Below the pieces are notes generated by a model that was not told the DNA's origin, made no database searches, and saw nothing but the letters and a program-made list of their open reading frames with translations. From assembly GCA_965199975.1 (NCBI GenBank), contig OZ241340.1, forward strand, positions 1,178,001-1,242,000: a stretch of DNA of 64,000 nt, in the 5' to 3' direction. The translations under genes and the position numbers were made by a program. This DNA is from JASLDZ01 sp965199975. Its GTDB lineage: Bacteria; Pseudomonadota; Alphaproteobacteria; Caulobacterales; Caulobacteraceae. Below, piece by piece: positions 8,388 to 17,821 of the stretch. The number at the start of each line of letters is the position of its first letter. Within the stretch, counting starts at the first letter, position 1.

Positions 8388-8425
8388 ACTCCTTATAGCT
8401 CAACCCAAACGGCTGAGCGACGGAC

Positions 8426-10075
<1,650 letters not shown>

Positions 10076-10134
10076 GTTGGCTCCTAAGAAAGGTTGACGG
10101 GGTTGAAAGCGCTAGGTCAGGGCGAGCGTTACGC

Positions 10135-10422
10135 TCAGCCCACGATGCCCAGGATGTCGCTTTCCTTCATGATGATCAGGTCTTCGCCCTCGAGCTTGAC
10201 CTCGGTGCCCGACCACTTGCCGAACAGGATGCGGTCGCCAGCCTTGACGTCCATGGGCACGCGCTTGCCGTCGTCGTCGCGGGCGCCGTCGCCCACCGAC
10301 ATCACCTCGCCCTCCTGTGGCTTCTCCTTGGCGGTGTCGGGGATGATGATCCCCCCCTTTGTCTTGGACTCTTCCTCGACGCGCTTCACGAGCACGCGAT
10401 CGCCGAGCGGACGAAACGCCAT
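10135..10422 (-). CDS. groS: Co-chaperonin GroES (10 kDa)
   Basis: 95 aa from the ATG at 10422 (MAFRPLGDRVLVKR), the usual start; an in-frame ATG five codons upstream is less likely. GGAG lies about nine bases before the chosen start. GroES caps the GroEL ring. The mobile loop (KTKGGIIIPDTAKEKPQ) and the C-terminal ESDILGIVG are intact. It is the first gene of the operon. The leader of about 56 bp to the CIRCE element places it under HrcA-type repression. Confidence 0.98.
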   Translation of the reverse strand: MAFRPLGDRVLVKRVEEESKTKGGIIIPDTAKEKPQEGEVMSVGDGARDDDGKRVPMDVKAGDRILFGKWSGTEVKLEGEDLIIMKESDILGIVG

Positions 10423-10478
10423 GGGCCATGTCTCCATTGGTTGATTGAAACGAGAAGCACCCGCTTCGCCCGCCGCCT

Positions 10479-10505
10479 TTGGCAGCCGACGCGTGCGAGT
10501 GCTAA
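10479..10505 (-). promoter_or_regulatory. CIRCE operator upstream of groES
   Basis: On the minus strand: TTAGCACTC, nine bases, then GGCTGCCAA. The left half is a perfect match to the CIRCE consensus and the spacer is exactly nine; the right half matches the consensus GAGTGCTAA at six of nine positions. CIRCE is the binding site of the heat-shock repressor HrcA. Confidence 0.85.
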
Positions 10506-10513
10506 CGCCTCAG

Positions 10514-10542
10514 GAGATAAGGACGTCCCGCTGGGGCGTCAA
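10514..10542 (-). promoter_or_regulatory. Putative groESL promoter
   Basis: On the minus strand: TTGACG (10537-10542), a 17-base spacer, then TATCTC (10514-10519), directly upstream of CIRCE. The preceding C makes the -35 read CTTGAC, which could also serve a heat-shock sigma factor. The spacing and position over CIRCE support a real promoter. Confidence 0.6.
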
Positions 10543-10653
10543 GGCGGGGAGCCGCGTGCGGCATAGGCCGCCTCTGCGACGCCATCGTGGCCTCGCACGG
10601 CTTGGCGCCACATCGCGCAACCGCAGGCGAGGGGGCGGGGTTGTCGGCTGGCC

Positions 10654-11448
10654 ATGCCCAGCGTCCCCGCAGACCCCAACGACCTGATCGACCCGGAGGC
10701 TCCCGCCGCGGGCGGCGCCAAGGTCGACACCAAGGCGTATGCTGCGCCCCGCAGCCCCGCCGCCGAGCCGTTTCCGTCCGGCGCTCCCGACCCGCCGCCG
10801 TCGCCAGCCCGCTCGGTCGGGAGCGATGATCCGTACGTGGGCGCGTCGATGGATTCGCCGCCCCAGGCGGGTCCCGAGTTGGGCGGCGGCGCGGCGGCTT
10901 TGCAAGCCGACGTTGTGGAGGCCGGCGTCGACGCGCTGCTCGACCTGTGCGCCGACCGGGCGTGGCGCGACATCGCCCTGCGCGAGGTGGCGGCGCGGGC
11001 GGGCGTCTCCTTCGCCGCCCTCTACGCCCGGGCGCCCGGCAAGGCGGCGCTTCTGTCGCGCCTGTCCGACCGCTACGACCGCGAGGCCCTGCGGGCGGTG
11101 GACGGCGATCCGCAGCCGCAGGCGCACGACCGGCTGTTCGAGGCTTTCATGGCGCGGCTGGAGGCCATGGCGGCGCGGCGCGATGCGCTTATCGCCATCG
11201 CCCGGGCCGATCCGCTCCTGGCCACGCGCCGCATCGGCCGCACCGCCCGCGCGCTGGCCGAGGCGTCGGGGGTGGACACCACCGGCGGCCGCGGGGCCCT
11301 GCGCCTCGCGGCGCTGACGGGCGTATGGGCGCGCACCCTGCAGGTGTGGCGCGACGACGAGGGCGCGCTCAACCGAACCATGGCCGAGATCGACACCCGC
11401 CTGCGCCAGGCCGCGCGCCGGCTCGAAAGGGTGGGGGCGGGCTTCTGA
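10654..11448 (+). CDS. TetR-type transcriptional regulator
   Basis: 264 aa as drawn. The N-terminal 80 residues are low-complexity, rich in Pro, Ala and Ser, and may be a disordered extension or a mis-called start; an internal ATG at 10849 is an alternative. Residues about 85-140 form a TetR DNA-binding domain: ALLDLCADRAWRDIALREVA, then ARAGVSFAALYARAPGKAAL, in which the aromatic Y of the recognition helix is retained. The C-terminal ligand/dimer part is helical. Targets are unknown. It is divergent from groES and upstream of an acidic hypothetical gene. Confidence 0.75.
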   Translation: MPSVPADPNDLIDPEAPAAGGAKVDTKAYAAPRSPAAEPFPSGAPDPPPSPARSVGSDDPYVGASMDSPPQAGPELGGGAAALQADVVEAGVDALLDLCADRAWRDIALREVAARAGVSFAALYARAPGKAALLSRLSDRYDREALRAVDGDPQPQAHDRLFEAFMARLEAMAARRDALIAIARADPLLATRRIGRTARALAEASGVDTTGGRGALRLAALTGVWARTLQVWRDDEGALNRTMAEIDTRLRQAARRLERVGAGF

Positions 11449-11503
11449 ACCGGCGCCGGCGCGCTATACCGATCAGCTGACCTTGTCCCGGAGACCGCCG
11501 CCC

Positions 11504-12139
11504 ATGTCCGCCCTCGGCCGCTTCTTCTCCCGCATGCTGGGCGGTCGCCGCGCGGCCTCGCGCCCGCCGCCCATGGACCTCGCCCCGGCCGAGGTCGTGT
11601 CCTCGATTGCGCCGCTGGAGTCCCCGTCGCCGCAACCCCCGTCGCCGGAGCCGGTATCCGAAGCGGGCGCGCCCGCGGCCCTGTCGTTCGAAGAGGCGCC
11701 CTTCACCGAGGAGCCCCGCTCGGAGCTGGCCTTCACCCCCGCGCTGGGCGCCGCATCGGGCGAGGCGGATGTGCTGGCCTCCCACGCCGGCGTCGACCTC
11801 GTCGGCGAGGACGCGCCCACCGCTGAGGACGAGGAGGACGTGTTCGAGGAGGAGGAGCGCGCCGACGACGGCGGCGAGGACGAGCGAGCCGACCGGCTCG
11901 GCCTGGACGACAAGATCGCCATGCGCGACGCCGCGGTGCCCTACCTGCGCTCGGTGGCGGAGGAGGAGGCGCTCTCCGGCGAGCACAGGGTGCGCCCGAC
12001 CGACCCCTCCGGCCCGGGCACGCTGGCCGAAGCCCTGACGCGGCTGGAGGCCGAGGGCCGCGTCACCTGCGAACTCGGCGAGGACGAGGCCGGCGCGCCG
12101 GTGCTCGTCTACCGGCCACGGGCGGACAGCGCGACCTAG
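11504..12139 (+). CDS. Acidic, proline-rich hypothetical protein
   Basis: 211 aa from the ATG at 11504, nine bases after CGGAGA; an upstream TTG is in frame but less likely. The N-terminus is short and basic with RFFSRMLGGRR. A long Pro/Glu/Asp-rich, probably disordered middle follows (including DEEDVFEEEERADDGGEDER). The C-terminal 80 residues look folded (SALTDPSG-like turn, TLAEALTRLEAEGRVTCELG). No known domain. The 3' end overlaps the convergent asnB by four bases. Confidence 0.5.
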   Translation: MSALGRFFSRMLGGRRAASRPPPMDLAPAEVVSSIAPLESPSPQPPSPEPVSEAGAPAALSFEEAPFTEEPRSELAFTPALGAASGEADVLASHAGVDLVGEDAPTAEDEEDVFEEEERADDGGEDERADRLGLDDKIAMRDAAVPYLRSVAEEEALSGEHRVRPTDPSGPGTLAEALTRLEAEGRVTCELGEDEAGAPVLVYRPRADSAT

Positions 12140-13908
12140 CGCGCGCCGCCGAACACCACCTCGCCCGCCTCGGCCGGCGCGAGGCCGTCGCGGTGGATGG
12201 CGGTCCAAAGCGCGGTGAAGACGAGCGGCCAGCGCAGCCCGGCCGTGGCGGGTTCGACCATGAGGTGGCGCAGCCTGTCGCGATGGACGGTGGTCGAAAG
12301 CCAGCCGGCGGCGGCGATGCGCTCCGCGATGTCGGCGGCGTCCGGCGCGATCCAGGCGGCGACGGGGGTGGTGAAGCCCTGCTTGCGCGCCCAAGGCCGG
12401 GCGGCGGGGCAGGCGCGGGCGAGCCAGCGGCGCAGGATGTGCTTGCCGTGGCGGCCGCGCACCAGCTCGCGGTCGGGCAGGCTCCAGGCGAAGGCGGCCA
12501 CCTCGCGGTCGAGGAAGGGCGTGCGGCCCTCCAGCCCGTGCGCCATCAGCATGCGGTCGAGCTTGAGCAGGAGATCATCGGGCAGCCAGGTGGCGATGTC
12601 GGCCCATTGCGCCTCGCGCAGTGGGGACAGCGGCCCGGGGGGAGGGGGGCGGCCTTCCACGGCCGCGGCCCAGGCTTCGAGCAGAGCGAGGGAACTGCGC
12701 TCGCCGATCCGCCGGCGCAGGTTGGGGGCCATGTCGATGGGAAGCCAGTCGAGCATGCGGTCCTGGCGGGGCGCGGCCGGGCGGCCGCCCAGCCAGCGGG
12801 GGCGCAGCGCCCGGCGATAGCGGCCGTAGCCGGCGAACAGCTCGTCGCCGCCCTCACCGGTCAGCACCACCGTCAGCACGCCCTTGGCCGCCTCGGCGAG
12901 CTTGAGGGTGGGCAGGCAGGCGTAGTCGGCGGTGGGGTCGTCCAGGGCGGCGGCGGCCTGGGGGGCGAGGCGGCGGAAGTCGTCGGCGGTGAAGGTCGTC
13001 TCGCGCCAGTCGAGGTCCAGCGCGCGGGCGATCCGCTCCGCGGCGCGGCGCTCGTCGGCGGCCTGCGGCGTGTCGAAGCCGCAGGTGAAGGCGATGACGG
13101 AGCGGGTGTTCAGCCGCGCCATCAGGGTGGCGATGGCGGCGGAGTCGGTCCCGCCGGAGAGGAACAGGCCGTAGGGCACGTCCGAGCGCTGGTGTACGCG
13201 CACGCTGTCCTCCAGCACCGCGTCCAGCCGGTCGAGCAGGGGCGCGGCGGGGCGCGGTGCGGCGGGGGCGGCCACGATGGCGGGCAAGGTCGTGCGCTCG
13301 ACGACCTTCCCGGCCTCCACCCGCCACACCGCCCCGGGCGGGGCGCGCTCCACGTCCAGCCGCCGGGCGCCCACGAGGTAGTGGAGCGCGAGGAGCTGGT
13401 GGGTCTCGGCCGCGTCCAGCGCGAGACCTTCGGGGCGCAGGCTGCGCGGCTCCGAGGCGAAGGCCAAGCGGTCGGCCGCCTCGCGCACATACAGGGGCTT
13501 GATGCCGAAGGGATCGCGCACCAGCCAGGTGCGGCCGTCGCCGCCCAGGAGGCAGAAGGCGTACATGCCGCGCAGCCGCGCGAAGGCGGCGGGGCCCTCG
13601 CGGGCATAGAGGTGGAGGAGCGGCTCGAAGTCGCTGCCGGTGGTCAGCTCCGCCTCGAGCCCGAACTCGGCGGCCAGCTCCAGATAGTTGTAGATCTCGC
13701 CGTTGCCGATGATCGTGGAGCCGGCCGCGGCGATCGGCTGCCAGCCGCCCTCCAGGTCGATGATGGACAGGCGCGCGTGGGCCAGCACGGCGTCGGGGAG
13801 GACCTCCACGCGGATCCCATCCGGCCCGCGATGGGCCAGCGGCGCGATCAACCGCTCCGCATCTTCGGCGGATGCGCCCGCCCCCAGCACGCCCGCCACG
13901 CCGCACAC
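12136..13908 (-). CDS. asnB: Asparagine synthetase (glutamine-hydrolysing) family
   Basis: 590 aa from the GTG at 13908, which places the catalytic cysteine at position 2 (M-CGVAGVLG), as class II glutamine amidotransferases require. The N-terminal glutaminase domain shows LAHRGPDG, ARLSIIDLEGGWQPI and GEIYNY; the C-terminal ATP-pyrophosphatase domain shows LSGGTDSAAIATLMARL and VLTGEGGDELFAGYGRYRR. These enzymes transfer ammonia from glutamine to aspartate or, in surface-glycan loci, to other carboxyl groups. It starts five bases after the glycosyltransferase stop, so the two form an operon; a role in glycan modification is therefore plausible. Confidence 0.92.
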   Translation of the reverse strand: MCGVAGVLGAGASAEDAERLIAPLAHRGPDGIRVEVLPDAVLAHARLSIIDLEGGWQPIAAAGSTIIGNGEIYNYLELAAEFGLEAELTTGSDFEPLLHLYAREGPAAFARLRGMYAFCLLGGDGRTWLVRDPFGIKPLYVREAADRLAFASEPRSLRPEGLALDAAETHQLLALHYLVGARRLDVERAPPGAVWRVEAGKVVERTTLPAIVAAPAAPRPAAPLLDRLDAVLEDSVRVHQRSDVPYGLFLSGGTDSAAIATLMARLNTRSVIAFTCGFDTPQAADERRAAERIARALDLDWRETTFTADDFRRLAPQAAAALDDPTADYACLPTLKLAEAAKGVLTVVLTGEGGDELFAGYGRYRRALRPRWLGGRPAAPRQDRMLDWLPIDMAPNLRRRIGERSSLALLEAWAAAVEGRPPPPGPLSPLREAQWADIATWLPDDLLLKLDRMLMAHGLEGRTPFLDREVAAFAWSLPDRELVRGRHGKHILRRWLARACPAARPWARKQGFTTPVAAWIAPDAADIAERIAAAGWLSTTVHRDRLRHLMVEPATAGLRWPLVFTALWTAIHRDGLAPAEAGEVVFGGAR

Positions 13909-13913
13909 GGCGC

Positions 13914-14942
13914 TCAGCCCAAGGCCGTAAGGCGGGTGAACAGGGCGCGCCAGCGGGCCAGCACGGCGGGGCGTCCGAACTCCGCGGCGACCTTGGCGCG
14001 GCCGCGCTCGGCCAGACGGGCGCGCAGGTCGGGGGTGTCGAGCAGCCGGCGCACCGCCGAGGCCATGGCCGCGTCGTCGTCGACCGGCGCGAGTAGGCCG
14101 TCGTCGCCCGGGGCGATGAGGGCGGCGGGGCCGGCGGCGGCGGCGGCCACCACCGGCAGGCCGTGCGCCCAAGCCTGGATCACCACATTGCCCAGCGGCT
14201 CGAAGCGCGAGGGGAAGAGGCAGACGTCGGCGGCGCGGTAGAGGGCCGAGGCGTCCTCGCGCCAGCCCAGCCAGCGCACGCGCTCCGCCACGCCCAGCCG
14301 CACAGCCTCGGCTCGCAGCTCGCCCTCCAGCGGGCCGGAGCCCGCGATCCACAGGTAGGCGTCGGGCAGGCGCGCCAGCACCTTGAGCGCGGTGTCGTGG
14401 CCCTTCACCGGGTGCAGCCGGCCCATGGCCAGCAGCAGCGGCGCCTGCGCCGGCGTGTGCAGCAGCGCCCGGTCCAGCGCCGGCTCCGGCCCCGCCTCGG
14501 CGAAGTTGGGGATGTGGCTGACGCGCCCCGTCGGCCAGCCCTGCTCAACGACCCATCGCGCGATGTCGGCGGTGTTGGCGACGAGGTGGTCGCAGCCCCT
14601 ATAGTACTTCAGGTTGTAGTACCCGCCGAGCCGCCCGACGCGCTTCCACGGTCCGCGCGGGACGAAGCGCCCGGCGCGGTTCATCCATTGCACCGCCACG
14701 CCCGCGTGCTGGGCGCGCAGCACCCGCCCGACGATGGGCGCCGTGGAGACGTCGAACGGTCCGGAGAAGGGCGCGGTGGAGGTGGGCAGGCCCGCGTCCG
14801 CCAGCTCGGCCAGGCGCGCGTCGTGCGGGCGGATCACCGCCGCCTGGTCGCCCCCTTGCACCTGCAGGGCGGTGACGAGGTCGGTGAAATAGCGCTCGGC
14901 GCCGCCGTCCTTGCCGGACCCCAGGAGGTGGACGACGGTCAC
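13914..14942 (-). CDS. Glycosyltransferase, GT4-type (GT-B fold)
   Basis: 342 aa, GTG start. The N-terminal HLLGSGKDGGAERYF is typical of GT4 donor domains with the GGAE loop. The C-terminal Rossmann half has LLLAMGRLHPVKGHDTALK and the nucleotide-sugar site ADVCLFPSRFEPLGNVVIQAWAHG, split here as FPSRFEPLGN with the E-x7-E arrangement partly replaced by Q. It transfers a sugar to a lipid or polysaccharide acceptor at the cytosolic membrane face. It is first in an operon with asnB. Substrate unknown. Confidence 0.87.
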   Translation of the reverse strand: MTVVHLLGSGKDGGAERYFTDLVTALQVQGGDQAAVIRPHDARLAELADAGLPTSTAPFSGPFDVSTAPIVGRVLRAQHAGVAVQWMNRAGRFVPRGPWKRVGRLGGYYNLKYYRGCDHLVANTADIARWVVEQGWPTGRVSHIPNFAEAGPEPALDRALLHTPAQAPLLLAMGRLHPVKGHDTALKVLARLPDAYLWIAGSGPLEGELRAEAVRLGVAERVRWLGWREDASALYRAADVCLFPSRFEPLGNVVIQAWAHGLPVVAAAAAGPAALIAPGDDGLLAPVDDDAAMASAVRRLLDTPDLRARLAERGRAKVAAEFGRPAVLARWRALFTRLTALG

Positions 14943-14983
14943 GGCGCTGGCAGGGCCCCTTCGCTCGGGAAAAGACGAGGACG

Positions 14984-15060
14984 TGGTGGCTGGAGGCGGG
15001 CTCGAACCGCCGACCTGAGGGTTATGAATCCTCCGCTCTAACCAGCTGAGCTACCCAGCC
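14984..15060 (-). tRNA. tRNA with CAU anticodon, probably elongator tRNA-Met
   Basis: 77 nt on the minus strand. The acceptor stem GGCTGGG pairs with TCCAGCC; the D arm is GCTC-GAGC; the anticodon loop is TTCATAA; the T arm is GGCGG-TTCGAGC-CCGCC; the discriminator A and encoded CCA follow. The G1-C72 pair excludes initiator tRNA. A CAU anticodon could also be tRNA-Ile2 after lysidine modification; I favour elongator Met. The anticodon stem has one A-C mismatch next to the loop. Confidence 0.95.
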
Positions 15061-15140
15061 CGGCCCGTCGTTCCCCGAGCGAAGGCGCGCTCATAGCCGC
15101 GAAGGGGAGCGGGCTCAAGCGCGAGAGAGCCGACGCCGAG

Positions 15141-15389
15141 CTAGCGGGCGGCCTCGCCCGGCGTGGTGACGCTCAGCGTCAGCGAAGCCTCCACGAGGGT
15201 TCGGCCTTCCGCGTCGCGCACGGTGGTCGAGAACACCCGATGGTCGCCGTCCGGGAGCTCGTCGCGCGCCATGTCGGGCAGGGCGGCTATGGCCGCGCGC
15301 TTGGCGGAGCCCAGGTCGGGGAACTGAAGCCCGGTCTCGTCGTGGAACGTGCGGTTCTGGTCGGACGTGTCGATGAAGTAGAGCGGCAT
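15141..15389 (-). CDS. DUF6894 family small protein
   Basis: 82 aa. The N-terminus MPLYFIDTSD followed by DETGLQFPDLGSAKRAA is typical of the DUF6894 family, common in alphaproteobacteria (often written YFFH...D..G...PD...A...A). Function unknown. It lies two bases downstream of the Crp/Fnr-type gene on the same strand and is probably its operon partner, a frequent arrangement for this family. Confidence 0.8.
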   Translation of the reverse strand: MPLYFIDTSDQNRTFHDETGLQFPDLGSAKRAAIAALPDMARDELPDGDHRVFSTTVRDAEGRTLVEASLTLSVTTPGEAAR

Positions 15390-15391
15390 GG

Positions 15392-16075
15392 TCAGGCGAG
15401 GGTCAGGAAGTCCGGATCGAAGTCGCCCAGCGTGCGCAGCTTGTCCAGATCGTGCGCCTTGAGACGGCCCCGGCCGATTTCGACGAATCCCGAGCGCCGA
15501 AGGACCTGCATCGTGCGGTTCATGTGAACGGTGCTGAGCCCCAAGATGTCGGCCAGCTCAGGCTGGCGCAGCGGCATTTCGCAGGCGCTCGCCTCCGCGC
15601 CGCCCTGCCGCAGCAGGAGGGTGCAGAAGAAGTGCGCGGCTCGCTCCAGCGCGGTGCGGCGGCCCAGGCTGACCAGGAGTTCCTCCGTCAGGGCGCGTCG
15701 CAGGCGGATGGCCGTGGTCAGCGCCTCCGATAGGGCGGGATCGCGGTGCATGGCCTCGGCGACCTCGGCCAGCGGGATCGTGGCGATGTCGCACGGCGTG
15801 AGGGCGACATGACTCTCGCGCCGCTGGAAGGGCGTCAGCTCCAGCCCGCACTGGTCGCCGCCGAGCAGCACATCGACAATCTGGCGGCGCCCGTCGAGCA
15901 GCATGCGACTCCGCGCCGCCCAGCCGGACCGGACGAAATGCACGTGCGGCGCCTCGGACAGTTCGACGACGGCCTGGTGGGGACGGTAGGGCCTGGCCCG
16001 CGCCAGCCACTCGTCGAGGATCGCAGTGTCGGCGGACGACGCCAGGGCCAGCGCTGCGGCGCCATGCCCCCTCAT
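15392..16075 (-). CDS. Crp/Fnr-type transcriptional regulator
   Basis: 227 aa from the ATG at 16075, which overlaps the stop of the preceding small gene (ATGA). The N-terminal beta-roll binding domain shows VVELSEAPHVHFVRSGWAARSR and DVLLGGDQCGLELT. A long dimer helix is followed by a winged helix (about residues 165-215: QPELADILGLSTVHMNRTMQ, then VLRRSGFVEIG). No cysteine cluster of FNR is present, and the cAMP-contact residues are not obvious, so the ligand is unknown. It belongs to the Caulobacterales group of helix-turn-helix Crp-like regulators. Confidence 0.85.
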   Translation of the reverse strand: MRGHGAAALALASSADTAILDEWLARARPYRPHQAVVELSEAPHVHFVRSGWAARSRMLLDGRRQIVDVLLGGDQCGLELTPFQRRESHVALTPCDIATIPLAEVAEAMHRDPALSEALTTAIRLRRALTEELLVSLGRRTALERAAHFFCTLLLRQGGAEASACEMPLRQPELADILGLSTVHMNRTMQVLRRSGFVEIGRGRLKAHDLDKLRTLGDFDPDFLTLA

Positions 16076-16269
16076 GGGGTCGACCCACGACCGGCGCTTC
16101 GCTGGGCGAGGGCCGCGATCTCCTCCGGCGTCCGCGCGAGCCATCGCGGCTCACGGTTCAGCTTGCCGGCGGAGACCTGCGCCTTGGTCTGGGTCGGATA
16201 AGGCCCGAACACCATTGGGCCGTTGGTGACCACCCATCCCTTAGAGCGCGCCACGACCTCGAACTGCAT
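16072..16269 (-). CDS. Small protein translationally coupled to the Crp/Fnr gene
   Basis: 65 aa from the ATG at 16269, directly preceded by GGAGGGCGGA. The frame is open upstream but without a better start. The sequence contains FEVVARSKGWVVTNGPMVFG, then PYPTQTKAQVSAGKLNREP. This recalls the small beta-rich DUF2188-like proteins but the match is weak. Its stop overlaps the start of the regulator. Function unknown. Confidence 0.6.
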   Translation of the reverse strand: MQFEVVARSKGWVVTNGPMVFGPYPTQTKAQVSAGKLNREPRWLARTPEEIAALAQRSAGRGSTP

Positions 16270-16312
16270 TCCGCCCTCCACCAACGCCTTTCCTACGACA
16301 GCCGCGCAGCCT

Positions 16313-16340
16313 TGTGTCCGACTGTCCGGTGGCGGACACA
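16313..16340. promoter_or_regulatory. Perfect inverted repeat between divergent regulators
   Basis: TGTGTCCG, 12 bases, CGGACACA. An exact 8-bp dyad in the roughly 200-bp gap between the minus-strand Crp/Fnr operon and the plus-strand Crp/Fnr-type gene. The geometry suits a dimeric regulator, though the sequence is neither a CRP nor an FNR consensus. Confidence 0.5.
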
Positions 16341-16465
16341 GCGAGCGGCATGTCATTTGTGAATTAATTGGCTCGGTAGCGTGCTAGCATGCTTGGCCGC
16401 CTCCCGGTCCTGGGCCGAGGCGCTTGGGAGATCAGCGTGCTCTCGCCTGTTCAAGGTCGAGAACA

Positions 16466-17203
16466 ATGCCGCTCCCCGTTCAATCCAAAACGAGAAATCG
16501 TTTACTTTTTCTCATGTCTGCTGGCGATTTCGACATGCTGGCCCCGCATTTTTCCTGGGTGGACATGCCCAAGGGACTTGTGCTCGTCGGCGCGGGCGAG
16601 CTGATCGAGGCGATCTATTTTCCGGAGACGGCGATCGGATCGATCGTGGCGACTTCGCCTGAGGGGCTGGAGGTCGAGGCGGGGCTGTTCGGCCGCGACG
16701 GCTTCGGCCCGACGGCGCCCCTCATGGACGTCGACCGCGTCAGCGGGCCCATCCTGGTGCAGGTGGCGGGCCACGGCTGGCGGATCACGACGCAGGCGCT
16801 CCTCACCTGCGTGGATCAGAGCGCCACCCTGCGCCGGTTGCTGGCTCGCTACGTGCAGACGCTCATCACCCAGACCGGGCAGACGGCGCTCTCCAACGCC
16901 ATGCACCAGGTCGACGAGCGGCTGGCCCGCTGGCTCCTGATGATCGACGACCGGGTGGATGGGGGCGAGTTCCTGATCACCCATGAGTTCCTGTCGATAA
17001 TGCTTGGCGTGCGCCGGCCCAGCGTCACCACCTCGCTGCACGTGCTGGAGGGCAACGGCTTCATCCGTTCCGCGCGAGGGACCATCGTGATCCGCGATAG
17101 AGCCGGGCTGGAGGCCTTCGCCGGCGACAGCTACGGCAAGCCGGAGGCCGCCTACGAGGAGACCGTCGGTCCGCTGCGGTCTCCTCCGGCGCCCACGACC
17201 TGA
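16466..17203 (+). CDS. Second Crp/Fnr-type transcriptional regulator
   Basis: 245 aa from the ATG at 16466 (MPLPVQSKTRNRLL); an upstream ATG at 16424 is possible. The N-terminal beta-roll carries YFPETAIGSIVATSPEGLEV and GLFGRDGFG, and the C-terminal winged helix has ITHEFLSIMLGVRRPSVTTSL, split as LSIMLGVRRPSVTTSL, then HVLEGNGFIRSARG. It is divergent from the other Crp/Fnr-type operon and shares its regulatory gap. It is followed by a perfect hairpin and then by the GTA cluster. Ligand and targets unknown. Confidence 0.83.
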   Translation: MPLPVQSKTRNRLLFLMSAGDFDMLAPHFSWVDMPKGLVLVGAGELIEAIYFPETAIGSIVATSPEGLEVEAGLFGRDGFGPTAPLMDVDRVSGPILVQVAGHGWRITTQALLTCVDQSATLRRLLARYVQTLITQTGQTALSNAMHQVDERLARWLLMIDDRVDGGEFLITHEFLSIMLGVRRPSVTTSLHVLEGNGFIRSARGTIVIRDRAGLEAFAGDSYGKPEAAYEETVGPLRSPPAPTT

Positions 17204-17229
17204 CCGCGCGCGCCGGCTTTCGCGAATAG

Positions 17230-17253
17230 GGGGAAAGAGACCGCTCTTTCCCC
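17230..17253 (+). terminator. Hairpin after the second Crp/Fnr gene
   Basis: GGGGAAAGAG, loop ACCG, CTCTTTCCCC: a perfect 10-bp stem 26 bases after the stop. No T-run follows. It probably separates the regulator from the GTA cluster transcript. Confidence 0.6.
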
Positions 17254-17347
17254 GCTTGGGGCGCGCACGATCCCTTGTCAGCCCGGCGGTTGCGCGAAAC
17301 CGGCGGCGAGTTGTCCTCCGCGCGCGCTCCACCCCCATAGTGTGGTC

Positions 17348-17821
17348 ATGCCCGGAATTGACACCGACCTGGAGGCCCTGGGGCTGGACGCGCTGCCGGC
17401 GCGGCTCGCCAGGCTGCTGATCGAGGCGACCACGCGGCTGGAGGCGCAAGCGGCGGACAAGGACCGCACCTCGCCCGAGTCGATCGCGCGCAGCGTGGGC
17501 GTGATCGCGCGCACCGGCGCGGCGCTGGTGGTCTGCGTCGAGCGGCTGGCGCGGCTGCGGGCGCAGCGCACCCTGGGCGATTCCGACCCAACGGAAGAGG
17601 CGGACATGGATGACGCCGAAGACGCGGGCGCCTGGCGCCCCGACGACCAGAACCAGGCCTACGAGGCCGAGCGCCTCGAGCGTCGCCTGCGCCTTCTTGC
17701 GCGCAACCTGCACATCCCCGGAGGAGATGACGGCGGCGCTGGCGGCGATGGCGCCGGCGCTGCGCGAGGCGGTGCTGGAGAGCTGGCCGGCCAATGCGCT
17801 GGCCCACCAGCAGCCGCCTGA
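17348..17821 (+). CDS. GTA gp1-like protein (putative small terminase)
   Basis: 157 aa, ATG at 17348. It occupies the position of gp1 in the Rhodobacter capsulatus GTA, where the product acts as small terminase. The N-terminal half is helical (LPARLARLLIEATTRLEAQA) and the middle is acidic (SDPTEEADMDDAEDAG), with a helical LERRLRLLARNLHIP. The C-terminal 30 residues are Gly/Ala-rich because the frame runs 95 bases into the terminase gene. That overlap is long, so the functional C-terminus is uncertain. Likely the first gene of the GTA transcript. Confidence 0.6.
   Translation: MPGIDTDLEALGLDALPARLARLLIEATTRLEAQAADKDRTSPESIARSVGVIARTGAALVVCVERLARLRAQRTLGDSDPTEEADMDDAEDAGAWRPDDQNQAYEAERLERRLRLLARNLHIPGGDDGGAGGDGAGAARGGAGELAGQCAGPPAAA

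Noticed and set aside
14984..15060. Integration site at the tRNA
   Set aside because: No integrase nearby and no duplicate of the tRNA 3' end was noticed within the window.
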